A program made the position numbers and the translations under genes. Below the pieces are notes generated by a model. That model searched no databases, was not told where the DNA came from, and saw only the letters and a list, made by a program, of their open reading frames with translations. Shown here one piece after another: positions 25,965-35,166 of a DNA stretch of 64,000 nucleotides. This DNA comes from Haloarcula nitratireducens (GTDB taxonomy: Archaea; Halobacteriota; Halobacteria; Halobacteriales; Haloarculaceae). The DNA lies in NCBI RefSeq assembly GCF_019599505.1, contig NZ_RKLT01000009.1, positions 52,897 through 116,896 of the forward strand, in the 5' to 3' direction. Each line of letters begins with the position of its first letter. Within the stretch, counting starts at the first letter, position 1.

Positions 25965-27014
25965 GTGGTCACGGTGAGTCGTGCCGACGACGCTGAGGCC
26001 GCAAGTATCCCTTCGGTGCCGGGCGCGGACATCCTTGACGGGATGGTCGACGACGAGACGCCGGCCCCCCGCGAAGAACTCTCGAAGACCGAGTACCGGA
26101 CCGACCTTGGCCTCGCCATGGCCGAGGACGCCAAGCGCGTCGCCAAGGGCGAACTCTCGGGCGACGCCTACTGGGAGAAGTACGACGAGGCCGCGGAGGC
26201 CGAGTTCGGTGACGACTACAGAGAGACGCCGAACCCGGCAATCGACGCTGACGGGGCGCGCCAGACCGTCTCGCGTGAGACGGCCGAGAGTCTGGGCTGT
26301 TCGGTCGGGTCAATGGAATCGGTCGCCGAGTCGATGGCGAGCGAGCAGGGAGACGGCGATGGAGCAGACGCCCGCTCGGGCGACGAGAAGTGGGGCATGG
26401 TGATCGACCTCCAGAAGTGCGTAGGGTGTGACTCCTGCACGGTGGCGTGCAAGGCCGAGAACCGCACCCCGCCGGGAGTTTCGTACAACGTCGTAATGGA
26501 GGAGGAACACGGCGAGTTTCCGAACGTCACGCGGACTAACGTCCCCCGGCCCTGCATGCAGTGCGAGAACCCGCCCTGTGTGCAGGTCTGTCCCGTCTCG
26601 GCGACATACAAGATGGACAACGGCGTCGTCAACGTGGACTACGACCGATGTATCGGCTGTCGGTACTGTATGATCGCCTGTCCCTACGGGGCACGGTACT
26701 TCGACTTCGGCGACAACTACGACGACGAAGTGATGGGTAGCGGCGAGGTGACGAGTCCGGAGTACGGTGTGGACCGCGGTCCCCGCGAGGGCGGCAAGTC
26801 CCCGGTCGGCAACGTCCGGAAGTGTAGCCTCTGCATGCACCGACTGAACCGCGGCGAGGAGCCGGCTTGCGTCGAGACGTGCGTGGGAGACGCCCGGAAC
26901 GCGGGCGACCTGAACGACCCCGAGAGTGAGGTGTCGGAGATGGCCAAGTCGAATCGCTCGTTCCAGCTCAAGGAGTCGGAGGGGACCGACCCGAACGTCT
27001 ACTACCTCAAATAG
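25965..27014 (+). CDS. Four-cluster ferredoxin subunit of a molybdopterin oxidoreductase (DmsB/PsrB-like)
   Basis: 349 residues from a GTG start. The first ~135 residues are an acidic extension not usual in this family. The remainder has the four cysteine groups of DmsB/PsrB/TtrB subunits: CVGCDSCTVAC, CMQCENPPCVQVCP, CIGCRYCMIACPYGARYF, and CSLCMHR ... CVETC. It should bind four 4Fe-4S clusters and carry electrons between the membrane anchor and the catalytic subunit. It is the first gene of a tight operon, 4 bases before the NrfD-like gene. A second GTG three codons on is an alternative start. Confidence 0.9.
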   Translation: MVTVSRADDAEAASIPSVPGADILDGMVDDETPAPREELSKTEYRTDLGLAMAEDAKRVAKGELSGDAYWEKYDEAAEAEFGDDYRETPNPAIDADGARQTVSRETAESLGCSVGSMESVAESMASEQGDGDGADARSGDEKWGMVIDLQKCVGCDSCTVACKAENRTPPGVSYNVVMEEEHGEFPNVTRTNVPRPCMQCENPPCVQVCPVSATYKMDNGVVNVDYDRCIGCRYCMIACPYGARYFDFGDNYDDEVMGSGEVTSPEYGVDRGPREGGKSPVGNVRKCSLCMHRLNRGEEPACVETCVGDARNAGDLNDPESEVSEMAKSNRSFQLKESEGTDPNVYYLK

Positions 27015-27018
27015 GATC

Positions 27019-28371
27019 ATGGCAACCAACACGCTCGACTACGACCCTGGTTTCCGGAACGGACGGTTCCGCGTCGCGTGGTACGCCTTGTTAGCGGTGC
27101 TGCTCGTGGTCGGCGGGTGGGCCACGTGGCGTCGCATCAGCCTCGGGATGGCCTCGACCAACCTCACGAGCATCTCGCCGTGGGGCGCGTGGGTCGCGTT
27201 CTACATCTATTTCGTCGGCCTCTCGGCGGGGGCCTTCCTCGTCAGCACGCTGGCGAACGTCTTCGAGGTCGAAGGGCTAGAGAAGATAGACAGAGACGCG
27301 CTGTTCGCGGCCATCGTCAGCATGGTGGTCGCGCTCCTGTTCGTCTGGACCGACCTCGGCCGGATGGACCGGATGTACCACCCCTTCCTCTTCCGGCAGG
27401 CGACCTCGGCTCTGTCGTGGGAGGTTCACGCCTACGTCGCCTACATCGGCGTCCTCGTGACCGAACTCTACTTCTCGATGCGCATCGACCTCGCGCGGGT
27501 CGCCGAAAAGACCGAGGGCTGGCGCGCGAAGCTCTGCGCGCTCCTCACGCTCGGGCGGCGGGAGACCTCCGAGGACTCGGCCGAGACCGACGAGCGGTGG
27601 CTCAAGCGCGCCGGACTCCTCGGCATCCCGTTGGCCATCTTCATGGTCCACGGCGGGACCGGCGTGCTGTTCGCGGTGGCGAAGGCCCGGCCCTACTGGA
27701 ACAGCGGCCTGTTCCCGGTCATCTTCGTCATCTCGGCGGTGGTGTCAGGCACTGCGATGGTGTCGGCGCTGTACGTCCTCCGGGCGAAACTGCTGACCGG
27801 CGAGACGCTAGACCGCGCGCTGATGGACCGCCTCGGCAAACTGCTCGCGGGGTTCATCGCCGCCGACGCCGCGTTCACCGCCATCGACGCGCTCATAGCA
27901 CTGAACTCGCTGCACCCCCACGAGGTCGAGACGTGGCTCATCGTGCTGTTTGGCGAGATGTCGTGGTCGTTCTGGTGGTTCATGGTCGGCCTCGGGTGGG
28001 TCCTCCCGCTGATTCTGCTGAGCAAGCGGTCGTGGCGTCGATCGCCGATTCCGCTGATGCTGGCGGGCCTGAGCGTCGTGGTCGGCATCGTCGCGGTCCG
28101 GTTCAACATCGTGGTGCCGCCCCAGATTCTGCCCGTAATGGAGGGCCTGCCTCACGGATCGTATTTCCCGACCGCAATCGAGTGGCTGACCTCGGCCGGG
28201 ATGATAGCGGTCGGCCTCCTGCTCTACTCGCTCGGCGCAGAGGTCCTGCCGCTCCGCCCGCTCGAGACGTTAGAGCCAGCTGGAGCGACCGGAGACGGCG
28301 AGGCGCACAGCGCGGATCAGATGCCCGCCGCCGCGGATGGCGGCCGGAGCGACGGAGGTGACAACCGATGA
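27019..28371 (+). CDS. NrfD/PsrC-like membrane anchor subunit
   Basis: 450 residues from the ATG at 27019. About nine to ten hydrophobic spans, starting with WYALLAVLLVVGGWATW, with the NrfD/PsrC pattern (WGAWVAFYIYFVGLSAGAF, LGRMDRMYHP, LSWEVHAYVAYIGVL). This family binds quinol at the membrane and exchanges electrons with the ferredoxin subunit. The stop codon overlaps the ATG of the catalytic subunit (ATGA). The position between FeS and catalytic subunits is typical of Psr, Ttr and Arr-type complexes; the substrate cannot be set from this subunit. Confidence 0.9.
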   Translation: MATNTLDYDPGFRNGRFRVAWYALLAVLLVVGGWATWRRISLGMASTNLTSISPWGAWVAFYIYFVGLSAGAFLVSTLANVFEVEGLEKIDRDALFAAIVSMVVALLFVWTDLGRMDRMYHPFLFRQATSALSWEVHAYVAYIGVLVTELYFSMRIDLARVAEKTEGWRAKLCALLTLGRRETSEDSAETDERWLKRAGLLGIPLAIFMVHGGTGVLFAVAKARPYWNSGLFPVIFVISAVVSGTAMVSALYVLRAKLLTGETLDRALMDRLGKLLAGFIAADAAFTAIDALIALNSLHPHEVETWLIVLFGEMSWSFWWFMVGLGWVLPLILLSKRSWRRSPIPLMLAGLSVVVGIVAVRFNIVVPPQILPVMEGLPHGSYFPTAIEWLTSAGMIAVGLLLYSLGAEVLPLRPLETLEPAGATGDGEAHSADQMPAAADGGRSDGGDNR

Positions 28372-31300
28372 GTTCCACAGACGACTCAGACCCCGAACCT
28401 ACCCACGACTCTGAGGTAGAGACAGAGAACGACACGGACGACGCAGACGCGTCGTTCACCAGACGCGACTTCATGAAAATCGCGGGCGGCGTCGGCGCTG
28501 TCGCCGCCGGTAGCACCGCCAGCGTGAACCTCGACACGACCGATCTCTGGACCGACAGGGAGGAGCACTACGTCGGCACCGACTTTGGCGACTACGGGGC
28601 CGAGGACGTGATTCACACCACCTGCGGGCAGTGTAACTCTTTCTGCCCCATTAAGGTCCGACTTGCTGACGAGAGCGGGACCGGCCAGTACAGTTCGCTG
28701 GTCCGGAAGCTGGCGGGCAACCCCTACTCCTTCCTGAACACCCAGCCGTTCTCACAGGTACCCTACGACAGCAACCCCCAGAAGGTCGCCACGGGCGACT
28801 TGGAGGGGACCGGCGACGTGGCCGGAGACCGATGGTCGCTGTCCGGCGCGCGGATGTGCCTGAAGGGACAGGCCGGAATCCAGACCGCCTTCGACGCCTA
28901 CCGGGTCCGAAAGCCGATGAAGCGGGTCGGCCCCCGCGGCTCCGGCGAGTGGCAGACCATCTCGTGGGAGCAGGCAATCACAGAGATTGTCGAAGGCAAC
29001 GAAGAGTTAGGTCATCCTGGCCTCCGCGAGCTGTGGGGCTACGCGCCGAAGGAGGAGGTCATGTCCGACTGGGAGGCCGTCCAGGACGGCGAAATGGAGG
29101 CGGAAAAATTCGACCGGAAGTGGGAGGACACACTCATCGACACTGACCACCCGGGCCTCGGGCCGAAGGCCAACCAAATCGTGGACGTGGGCGGCTACCG
29201 CCGGAACTTCATCCGGGGGCGGCTCTGGAAGCAAGGCCTCGGGTCGCTCAACAGCGTCCACCACGCCGGGACCTGTGGGTTCTCCAGCGTGATGGGTAAC
29301 GTCCGGTCGTTCGGCGGGAAGAAGAAGCGCCAGTACGCCGATATCGAGAACTGCGAGTATCTGCTGGTGTGGGGCACCAACCCGCTGGTCGCCAACAAAG
29401 GACCGACGTGGCTCGCGCCAAAGTTGACCAACGCGATGGCGGACGGTATGCGGATGGACGTGGTGGACCCGCGCCTATCGAAGACCGCCGAGAAGGCCGA
29501 ACAGTGGGTCCCGGTCGAACCCGGTGCGGATGCCGCCCTCGCCATGGGCATGGCCCGGTGGATTATCGAGCGCGGTCGCCACGACGTGGACTACCTGCGC
29601 AACCCCTCGAAGTCAGCTGCGACCGCCGACGGCGAACCGACGTGGAGCGACGCGACCCATCTCGTCCGGGTGGACGCCGAGGCCCAACCGAAGGCCCGCG
29701 CCTCGGATCTCGGCCTCGTCGGTGACGACGCCGACGCTGCCGACGAGTTCGTCGTCGTGGACGCCGAGACGGGCAAACCGATGCCCGCCGACGACGCCGA
29801 CGCGGCCGTCCTCGACGTGGACCTCACGGTCGGTGGCGAGCGCGTCCGGAGCGCGTGGTCACTCTACCGCGAGCGCGTTTTCGAGCACACCGTCGAGGAG
29901 TACGCCGACATGGCTGGCGTCGCGCCCGAGACCATCGCAGAAGTCGCCGACGAGTTCACCAGCCACGGTAAGCAGGCCGCCATCATGTCCTACCGCGGCC
30001 CGGCCAAGCACGCCAACGGCTTCCAGAACCAGCGCACCATCGCCACCCTCCAGCATCTCATCGGCAACTACGACTGGAAGGGCGGCCAGATGACGCCCTA
30101 CGCCGGGTTCGCCACGATGTCGGGGCGGTACGAACTGGGGACGGTTCCGGACGGCCACTCGCCGTGGGGCGTCCCCCTGCTCCGGGGCGGCGTCAACTAC
30201 GAGGACACGTCGCTGTTCGAGCGCGACGACGGCTATCCGGCCAAGCGTCCGTGGTTCCCGGTCGCGCCGCCCTACGCCGCACAGGAACTCTACGGGAGCG
30301 CGAAGGACGAGTACCCCTACTCGGTCGAGGCGTTGTTCCTGCGGCCCTACTCCGAGAACCATGTCATGTCGGTCGCGGGCGGCGACAGGATACCTGAGGT
30401 GCTACAAGACACCGAGAAGATTCCGCTGTTCGTCGCCAGCGACACCGTGGTCGGCGACACCAGCAAGTACGCCGACTATATCCTGCCCGAACCAACCTAC
30501 CTCGAACGCTGGGAGAACTTCGGCACCTACCCGAACAAGCGATTCGCCGACGAGAAGATCAGCCAGCCGAGCGTGAAGGTAGTGCCTGACGCCCGGCCCT
30601 TCGAGGAAGTCCTCATCGACATCTGGAAGGAGATGGACTTGCCGGGCGTCGGCGAGGACGCGATTCCGGACGCCGATGGGAATCTGTGGTCGCTCGACTC
30701 CTCAGAGGACTTCTATCTCAAACTGGTCGCCAACATCGCCTACGACCGCGAACCGGTCGCCGACGCCACCGATTCGGAACTCGATACCTTCCGGAAGGCC
30801 CACGAAAAGGGCCTTGGAAAGCACTTCGACCTGAAAGAGTGGAAGGCCGCGGTCGAGCCCGATGAGTGGCGCAAGGTCGTCACGGTTCTCAACCGCGGCG
30901 GCCGGTTCGAGGAACCGATCAAGAACTACGGCGAGGCGTTCGCCGAACACGGCCACGACTACGACTACGCCGAGCGCTACGGCGACCGGTCGAACGCCTA
31001 CGACGGCGACCACCTGCGGTACAAACTCGGCGCGCGTGCCGACTTCTACAGCGAAGTTGTCCCGAAGGGCAAACACTCCTACACCGGCGAACGATTCGAC
31101 CCCCTGCCGAAGGTCGAGGACGTGCGCCACTATGACGGGTCGGTCCAAGCCGGAGTCGTCTCCGACGAGGACCCCGAGCGCCCGCTCCGACTGGTCAACT
31201 GGAAGCCCCGGACGCAGGGCGCCCACCGCACTCAGAACAGCCCGTGGCTCCGCGAGACCCGGCCCGAGAACCCTCTCTGGGTGAACCCCGAGGACGCCGA

Positions 31301-31691
31301 CGAGCGCGGCATCGAGAACGGGGATCGCATCGAGATCGACGCCGGACGCCGTACCGTCGAGGCCGTCGCCATGGTCACGAACGGCATCCGGCCCGGCGTC
31401 GTCGGCGCGATGTGGGGGTGGGGCCGCGAGGGAGACGGTGCGGTCGCTCAGACCATCGACGGCGAGACCCGTGAAGTGGTCGAGCGCGACGGTCACACGC
31501 CCTACGAGTTCGACGAACCGATGCGCGAGGAGGCCGGGTACGCCAAGGGCCGGGACGCTGGGTTCGCCATCAACCACATCCAGCCCCTCGATTCGGAACT
31601 CGGCGACGTGGGCCTGAGCGACCCGGTCGGCGGGAGCAACGCCCAGTACGACGCCTTCGTGGACGTGACCAAGCAAGGTGACGGTGAATGA
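28368..31691 (+). CDS. Tat-exported molybdopterin oxidoreductase catalytic subunit (Psr/Ttr/Arr-like)
   Basis: 1107 residues of the DMSO-reductase superfamily. A Tat signal (FTRRDFMKIAGG, about 29-55) sends it across the membrane. Cluster ligands are C86, C89 and C93, with C164 in RMCLKGQAG. The NPYSFLNT insertion and KRVGPRGSGEWQTISWEQAI are like the tetrathionate/arsenate branch. C303 in HAGTCGF is a candidate molybdenum ligand. The C-terminal molybdopterin domain carries NPLWVNPEDADERGIENGDR. It should reduce (or oxidise) an external sulfur or arsenic oxyanion with quinone-pool electrons. Length is near TtrA; the exact substrate is not fixed. Overlaps the next gene (ATGA-type). Confidence 0.9.
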   Translation: MSSTDDSDPEPTHDSEVETENDTDDADASFTRRDFMKIAGGVGAVAAGSTASVNLDTTDLWTDREEHYVGTDFGDYGAEDVIHTTCGQCNSFCPIKVRLADESGTGQYSSLVRKLAGNPYSFLNTQPFSQVPYDSNPQKVATGDLEGTGDVAGDRWSLSGARMCLKGQAGIQTAFDAYRVRKPMKRVGPRGSGEWQTISWEQAITEIVEGNEELGHPGLRELWGYAPKEEVMSDWEAVQDGEMEAEKFDRKWEDTLIDTDHPGLGPKANQIVDVGGYRRNFIRGRLWKQGLGSLNSVHHAGTCGFSSVMGNVRSFGGKKKRQYADIENCEYLLVWGTNPLVANKGPTWLAPKLTNAMADGMRMDVVDPRLSKTAEKAEQWVPVEPGADAALAMGMARWIIERGRHDVDYLRNPSKSAATADGEPTWSDATHLVRVDAEAQPKARASDLGLVGDDADAADEFVVVDAETGKPMPADDADAAVLDVDLTVGGERVRSAWSLYRERVFEHTVEEYADMAGVAPETIAEVADEFTSHGKQAAIMSYRGPAKHANGFQNQRTIATLQHLIGNYDWKGGQMTPYAGFATMSGRYELGTVPDGHSPWGVPLLRGGVNYEDTSLFERDDGYPAKRPWFPVAPPYAAQELYGSAKDEYPYSVEALFLRPYSENHVMSVAGGDRIPEVLQDTEKIPLFVASDTVVGDTSKYADYILPEPTYLERWENFGTYPNKRFADEKISQPSVKVVPDARPFEEVLIDIWKEMDLPGVGEDAIPDADGNLWSLDSSEDFYLKLVANIAYDREPVADATDSELDTFRKAHEKGLGKHFDLKEWKAAVEPDEWRKVVTVLNRGGRFEEPIKNYGEAFAEHGHDYDYAERYGDRSNAYDGDHLRYKLGARADFYSEVVPKGKHSYTGERFDPLPKVEDVRHYDGSVQAGVVSDEDPERPLRLVNWKPRTQGAHRTQNSPWLRETRPENPLWVNPEDADERGIENGDRIEIDAGRRTVEAVAMVTNGIRPGVVGAMWGWGREGDGAVAQTIDGETREVVERDGHTPYEFDEPMREEAGYAKGRDAGFAINHIQPLDSELGDVGLSDPVGGSNAQYDAFVDVTKQGDGE

Positions 31692-32482
31692 GCGGGACGA
31701 CCGACGACGGTGGCGACGCGGACCTCCCCGCGACCGATCCGGAGTTCCTCCGGCTGCGCGCCCAAACCTACGACCTCCTGTCGGCCTGCCTCGACGGCGA
31801 CGTGGGCGCGCTGGTCGAGGCCGCCGAGAACGGCTACTTCGTCCAGCTCTCGGCGGCTTTTCCGGTGGACGTCGACCCGGAATGCCTCGCGGAGTACGAC
31901 GAGGAGGCGCTCGAAGTGGGCTACGAGAACCTGTTCGCAGTGCCCGGCCCGCACTACGTCCCGCCGTTTGCCTCGACGCACGCCGCCGACGCGCCCAGTT
32001 CCGACGATACGACGGCCAACTACGAGTCGGACTCGGCCTACCACGCGGGCGACGCGGGTGAACTCCTCGGGAAACCCGCGGCCGAACTCGCCGAACTCTA
32101 CGCTGCCGTGGGTTTCGAACCGACGCGGGGCGACGGGATTCCCGACCACGTCGCGGCCGCTTTCGAGTTCCTCGGGGCGCTGGCGCAGGCCGAGGCCGAC
32201 CGCCGGACGGCCGGGAATATCGAGGAGGCCGAAGCGCTTGCCGACCTCCAGCGCCGGACGCTTGACCGCTTGGGCTGGCTGGACGAGTTCCACGACCGGG
32301 TCCGCGAGGCCGACAGCGCGGAGGGCGCGTTCGCCCGAGTCGTGGGCATCGGCAGAACGTTTGCGGCGTGGGACGCTCGGTCGGGTATCGTCGCGGGCCA
32401 GACAGACAAACGAGACGGGGACTCACAGGAAGCTGAACCAACAGATGACCAGCGCGAGACGACTTCGAATTCAAACTCATGA
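31688..32482 (+). CDS. TorD/DmsD-like molybdoenzyme chaperone
   Basis: 264 residues, mostly helical and acidic. The pattern RLRAQTYDLLSACL at the start, the central YENLFAVPGPHYVPPFASTH (the E-x-x-x-LF...P..PP..S/T motif of the TorD family) and the following LAELYAAVGF identify it. Such proteins bind the Tat signal and guide cofactor insertion into the apo-enzyme. Its start overlaps the stop of the catalytic gene and its stop overlaps the start of mrp, so the chaperone is made with its client. The last ~40 residues are disordered. Confidence 0.88.
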   Translation: MSGTTDDGGDADLPATDPEFLRLRAQTYDLLSACLDGDVGALVEAAENGYFVQLSAAFPVDVDPECLAEYDEEALEVGYENLFAVPGPHYVPPFASTHAADAPSSDDTTANYESDSAYHAGDAGELLGKPAAELAELYAAVGFEPTRGDGIPDHVAAAFEFLGALAQAEADRRTAGNIEEAEALADLQRRTLDRLGWLDEFHDRVREADSAEGAFARVVGIGRTFAAWDARSGIVAGQTDKRDGDSQEAEPTDDQRETTSNSNS

Positions 32483-33576
32483 CCGACTCAATCACCCCCG
32501 ACGACCTGCGCGACCGACTCAGTAGCATCGACGACCCTGACCTCGGCGACGACGTGGTCTCGAGCGGCCTCGTCCGCGAGGTGACAGTGGGCGACGGTAC
32601 CGCTAGCATCAATCTCGCGCTCGGCGCGGTCCACTCGCCGACCGAGAACGCGTTGGCCGAGGAAGTCCGGAGCGTGGTTCGAGAGGCCGGACTCGACCCC
32701 GACCTCTCGGCGACGCCCGAGCGCAAGCCCGGCGCGGAGCAGGTCCTACCCGGCGTCGATGCCGTCGTCGCCGTCGCCTCCGGCAAGGGTGGGGTCGGCA
32801 AATCCACCGTGGCGTCGAACCTCGCGGCCGGACTCGCCGACCGCGGGGCCAGCGTGGGCCTGTTCGACGCTGACGTGTACGGCCCGAACGCGCCCCAGAT
32901 GCTCGGCGTCGAGGCCGCGCCCGAAATCGAGGACATCGACGGCGAGAAGCGTCTCGTGCCGCCCGAGAGCCACGGCGTCGAGGTGGCGAGCGTCGGGTCG
33001 CTGGTCGGCGACGACGACCCGGTCATCTGGCGTGGGCCGATGGCCCACAGCGCGCTCACCGACCTCTTCGACGACGTGGCGTGGACCGGCCTTGACTACC
33101 TCGTGGTGGACCTCCCGCCGGGGACCGGCGACGTGCAGATGTCGGTCCTCCAGACGCTCCCGGTGACCGGCGCGCTGGTGGTGACGACCCCGCAGGCGGT
33201 GGCGACCGACGACACCCGCCGGAGCATGCGCGCTTTCGGCGAGTTCGACACCCCGGTGCTGGGCGTGGTCGAGAATATGCGAACCTTCGTCTGCCCCGAT
33301 TGCGAGAGTGCCCACGACGTGTTCGGCGCGGGCGGCGGCGAGGAGTTGGCTGACGAGACCGGCCTGCCCTATCTGGGGGCGCTCCCGCTGGACCCCGCGG
33401 TCCGCGAGGGCGGCGACGACGGGACGCCCCTCGTCCTCGGCGAGGGCGAGACGGCCGAGACCTTCCGGAGTCTCGCGGGCCGGGTGGCTGATAAAGTGGG
33501 ACTCCTCCGGCGGCACCGCCGGATGAAAAACGTCGCCGGATCGGAGGGGGTCGTGTCGTCAGCTACCCACCCCTAA
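32479..33576 (+). CDS. Mrp/NBP35-type FeS carrier ATPase
   Basis: 365 residues. An N-terminal MIP18/DUF59-like domain (about 5-80), the deviant Walker A SGKGGVGKSTVASN near residue 99, DADVYGPNAPQML, VDLPPGTGDVQMS, and a CPDC metal-binding pair near 273. Family members assemble or carry FeS clusters, a fitting role for an operon whose subunits need five clusters. The start overlaps the chaperone stop. The last residues (SATHP) and the stop codon come from a transposon-type hairpin at 33566-33585, so the native C-terminus has probably been replaced by an insertion. Confidence 0.88.
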   Translation: MTDSITPDDLRDRLSSIDDPDLGDDVVSSGLVREVTVGDGTASINLALGAVHSPTENALAEEVRSVVREAGLDPDLSATPERKPGAEQVLPGVDAVVAVASGKGGVGKSTVASNLAAGLADRGASVGLFDADVYGPNAPQMLGVEAAPEIEDIDGEKRLVPPESHGVEVASVGSLVGDDDPVIWRGPMAHSALTDLFDDVAWTGLDYLVVDLPPGTGDVQMSVLQTLPVTGALVVTTPQAVATDDTRRSMRAFGEFDTPVLGVVENMRTFVCPDCESAHDVFGAGGGEELADETGLPYLGALPLDPAVREGGDDGTPLVLGEGETAETFRSLAGRVADKVGLLRRHRRMKNVAGSEGVVSSATHP

Positions 33577-33585
33577 AGGGGTGGG
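33566..33585. repeat. IS200/IS605-type hairpin at the end of mrp
   Basis: CCCACCCC-TAAA-GGGGTGGG with the CTAC/CTT flanks typical of haloarchaeal IS1341-type ends. The mrp stop codon TAA lies in the loop. No transposase gene follows. Confidence 0.7.
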
Positions 33586-33705
33586 CTTGTCAGTGGACTC
33601 TTGTCTACCGATACGGGTGTGTCGGACGCCACTTCGGTAGCGCTCACGGTTACTCTCCACGAATCCGTGGCGTCCGCGCCCAACAAGTGGCCATGCCCTA
33701 GAAAC

Positions 33706-34482
33706 TCACTCCTTCGCCACGGAACTTCCAAGACCCTGCTGCAGGTGCCGTCTCGCCCGCTCGGCCGAGTCTCGCAAGAGCGGCACATCATCGGTAAACA
33801 CCTCGACAGCGACAGTCCCGTCGAAATCCGACAGCGGCTCGGCCACGAGCTCGTACTCGATTTCGCCGGCCCCGATCGGCAGATGTGTATCGCCACGCCC
33901 GCGTGCGTCGTGGACATGCAAATGCGAGACGAGATCAGCATACTCTCCCAGGAACCGTTCGATCCCGTCGTTCCCATCTTCCATGTATGCGTGGCCGACA
34001 TCGAAACAGACCGCTGTCTCGGTTTCGCGCGCGATATCGCCCAGCACTGAGAGGGGTAGCCCGCGAGCTTGGTGGCCAACGTTTTCGACGACGAGTGCAA
34101 CCCCGGCATCGTCACCGGCGCTCGCGATAGCCGACAGTTGGTCGGCGAAGACCTGGCGCTGCTCAACGTCGTGTGGGTTCCGCATCGTGCCGTGGAGGAC
34201 GGCCTTCTGTGCGCCGAGTGTCCCCGCCCAGTCAAGCAATTCCGTGAGGTGAGCAACGATTGCGTCATTGAGCTGATGAACCCGTGTCGAGACGACTTGC
34301 TCGAACGGCAGGTGGACACAGAGCTCCGTGTCGACGGTGTCCAATGCTGTTCGAAGGTGACTGTTCGTTTCCTCGGCAGGAACGTACGCCGACTCGCCAA
34401 TCGAGAGCTCGGCGAACGCGAAGTCTCCAGCTGTCGCTTCCAGTCGTTCCACCGAGTCGCCGACTGTCACTCCGACCTCCAT
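33706..34482 (-). CDS. Sugar phosphate isomerase/epimerase-like TIM barrel
   Basis: About 258 residues from the ATG at 34482; a GTG at 34533 is also possible. It has the xylose-isomerase/AP-endonuclease-2 barrel pattern: HLPFEQVVS near 57, AVLHGTMRN near 93, VVENVGHQ near 132, CFDVGHAYM near 157, HLHVHDARGRGDTHLPIGAG near 190, and VAVEVFTDD near 226. The His, Glu and Asp residues that bind the metal appear present. The fold covers isomerases, epimerases and endonuclease IV, so the substrate is open. It lies tail-to-tail with mrp beyond a transposon hairpin and is probably not part of that operon. Confidence 0.75.
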   Translation of the reverse strand: MEVGVTVGDSVERLEATAGDFAFAELSIGESAYVPAEETNSHLRTALDTVDTELCVHLPFEQVVSTRVHQLNDAIVAHLTELLDWAGTLGAQKAVLHGTMRNPHDVEQRQVFADQLSAIASAGDDAGVALVVENVGHQARGLPLSVLGDIARETETAVCFDVGHAYMEDGNDGIERFLGEYADLVSHLHVHDARGRGDTHLPIGAGEIEYELVAEPLSDFDGTVAVEVFTDDVPLLRDSAERARRHLQQGLGSSVAKE

Positions 34483-34603
34483 AGCCACATCTTCGTGGCC
34501 GATCTCCTTAGAGGAACTGTTGGCGCTCACCACCGCTATCGAGCTACTCAGTTAGAGCGGGGACCCACTAACAAGCCTCGGGCTTGACCACAAGGTAGTC
34601 GAC

Positions 34604-35164
34604 TCAGTCGGTCAGGTACTGTTTGCGTAGCTGCGTAATATACTGGTTGTCCCAGTGTTTTGTTTCCACGTAGTAGGTGAGTGCGGCGGCGACGTAGTCC
34701 GGAGAGAGCACGTTGGAGGTTGCCAACGTACAGAGGATATGGGGCGTCGTGAAGAGTGTATTCCGGTCGTCAAGCGCGAGGCTGACGAAGAGATAGTTGG
34801 TTGTGTTGAACTCGTCGGTGACAAAGAGGTCTGCATTGAGATCGTTCGCTAGCCAGATGCATTCGGATTCGCCGCGATCAAGTCCATAGTCGAGCGGCTC
34901 GTCGATCCGGTCATCCACGTCGTGCGTCGTCAGGTGGGCTGCTGCTTGGAGGACGAGGTCGGCAGCTGCGGAAAGAAGGTCATCACTGCCCGTGGCTGCA
35001 CTGGTCTCTCCGAGAACACTTGCAGGCGTGTGGACGTCGTAGGACGCGAGGAACGCTTTGAGTGGGTCTGCTCCCGTTGGGGCAGTAGCGCGACCGTCGA
35101 CAACAGGTGTCGCGAGATTCAACAGAACATTTGTATCGACGACAGCGACAGCCTGCGCCGGCAT
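34604..35164 (-). CDS. PIN-domain toxin-like ribonuclease
   Basis: About 186 residues from the ATG at 35164, two bases after the antitoxin-like stop. PIN acidic motif positions: VVDTNVLLNL at the start, GETSAA near 52, GESECIWLANDL near 97 and LFVTDEFNT near 112. These would form a Mg-dependent RNase site. Longer than classic VapC (about 130), with a helical C-terminal extension. Upstream frame to 35218 overlaps the antitoxin and is not preferred. Confidence 0.75.
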   Translation of the reverse strand: MPAQAVAVVDTNVLLNLATPVVDGRATAPTGADPLKAFLASYDVHTPASVLGETSAATGSDDLLSAAADLVLQAAAHLTTHDVDDRIDEPLDYGLDRGESECIWLANDLNADLFVTDEFNTTNYLFVSLALDDRNTLFTTPHILCTLATSNVLSPDYVAAALTYYVETKHWDNQYITQLRKQYLTD

Positions 35165-35166
35165 CC

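Noticed and set aside
26310..27032. 240-codon minus-strand frame
   Set aside because: Antisense to the FeS subunit, whose cysteine motifs are intact.
27078..28361. 427-codon plus-strand frame inside the NrfD-like gene
   Set aside because: Arginine-rich alternate frame of a clear membrane protein.
30702..33059. 785-codon minus-strand frame over the molybdoenzyme, chaperone and mrp genes
   Set aside because: Shadow of three real overlapping genes in very GC-rich DNA; arginine and proline repeats without domains.
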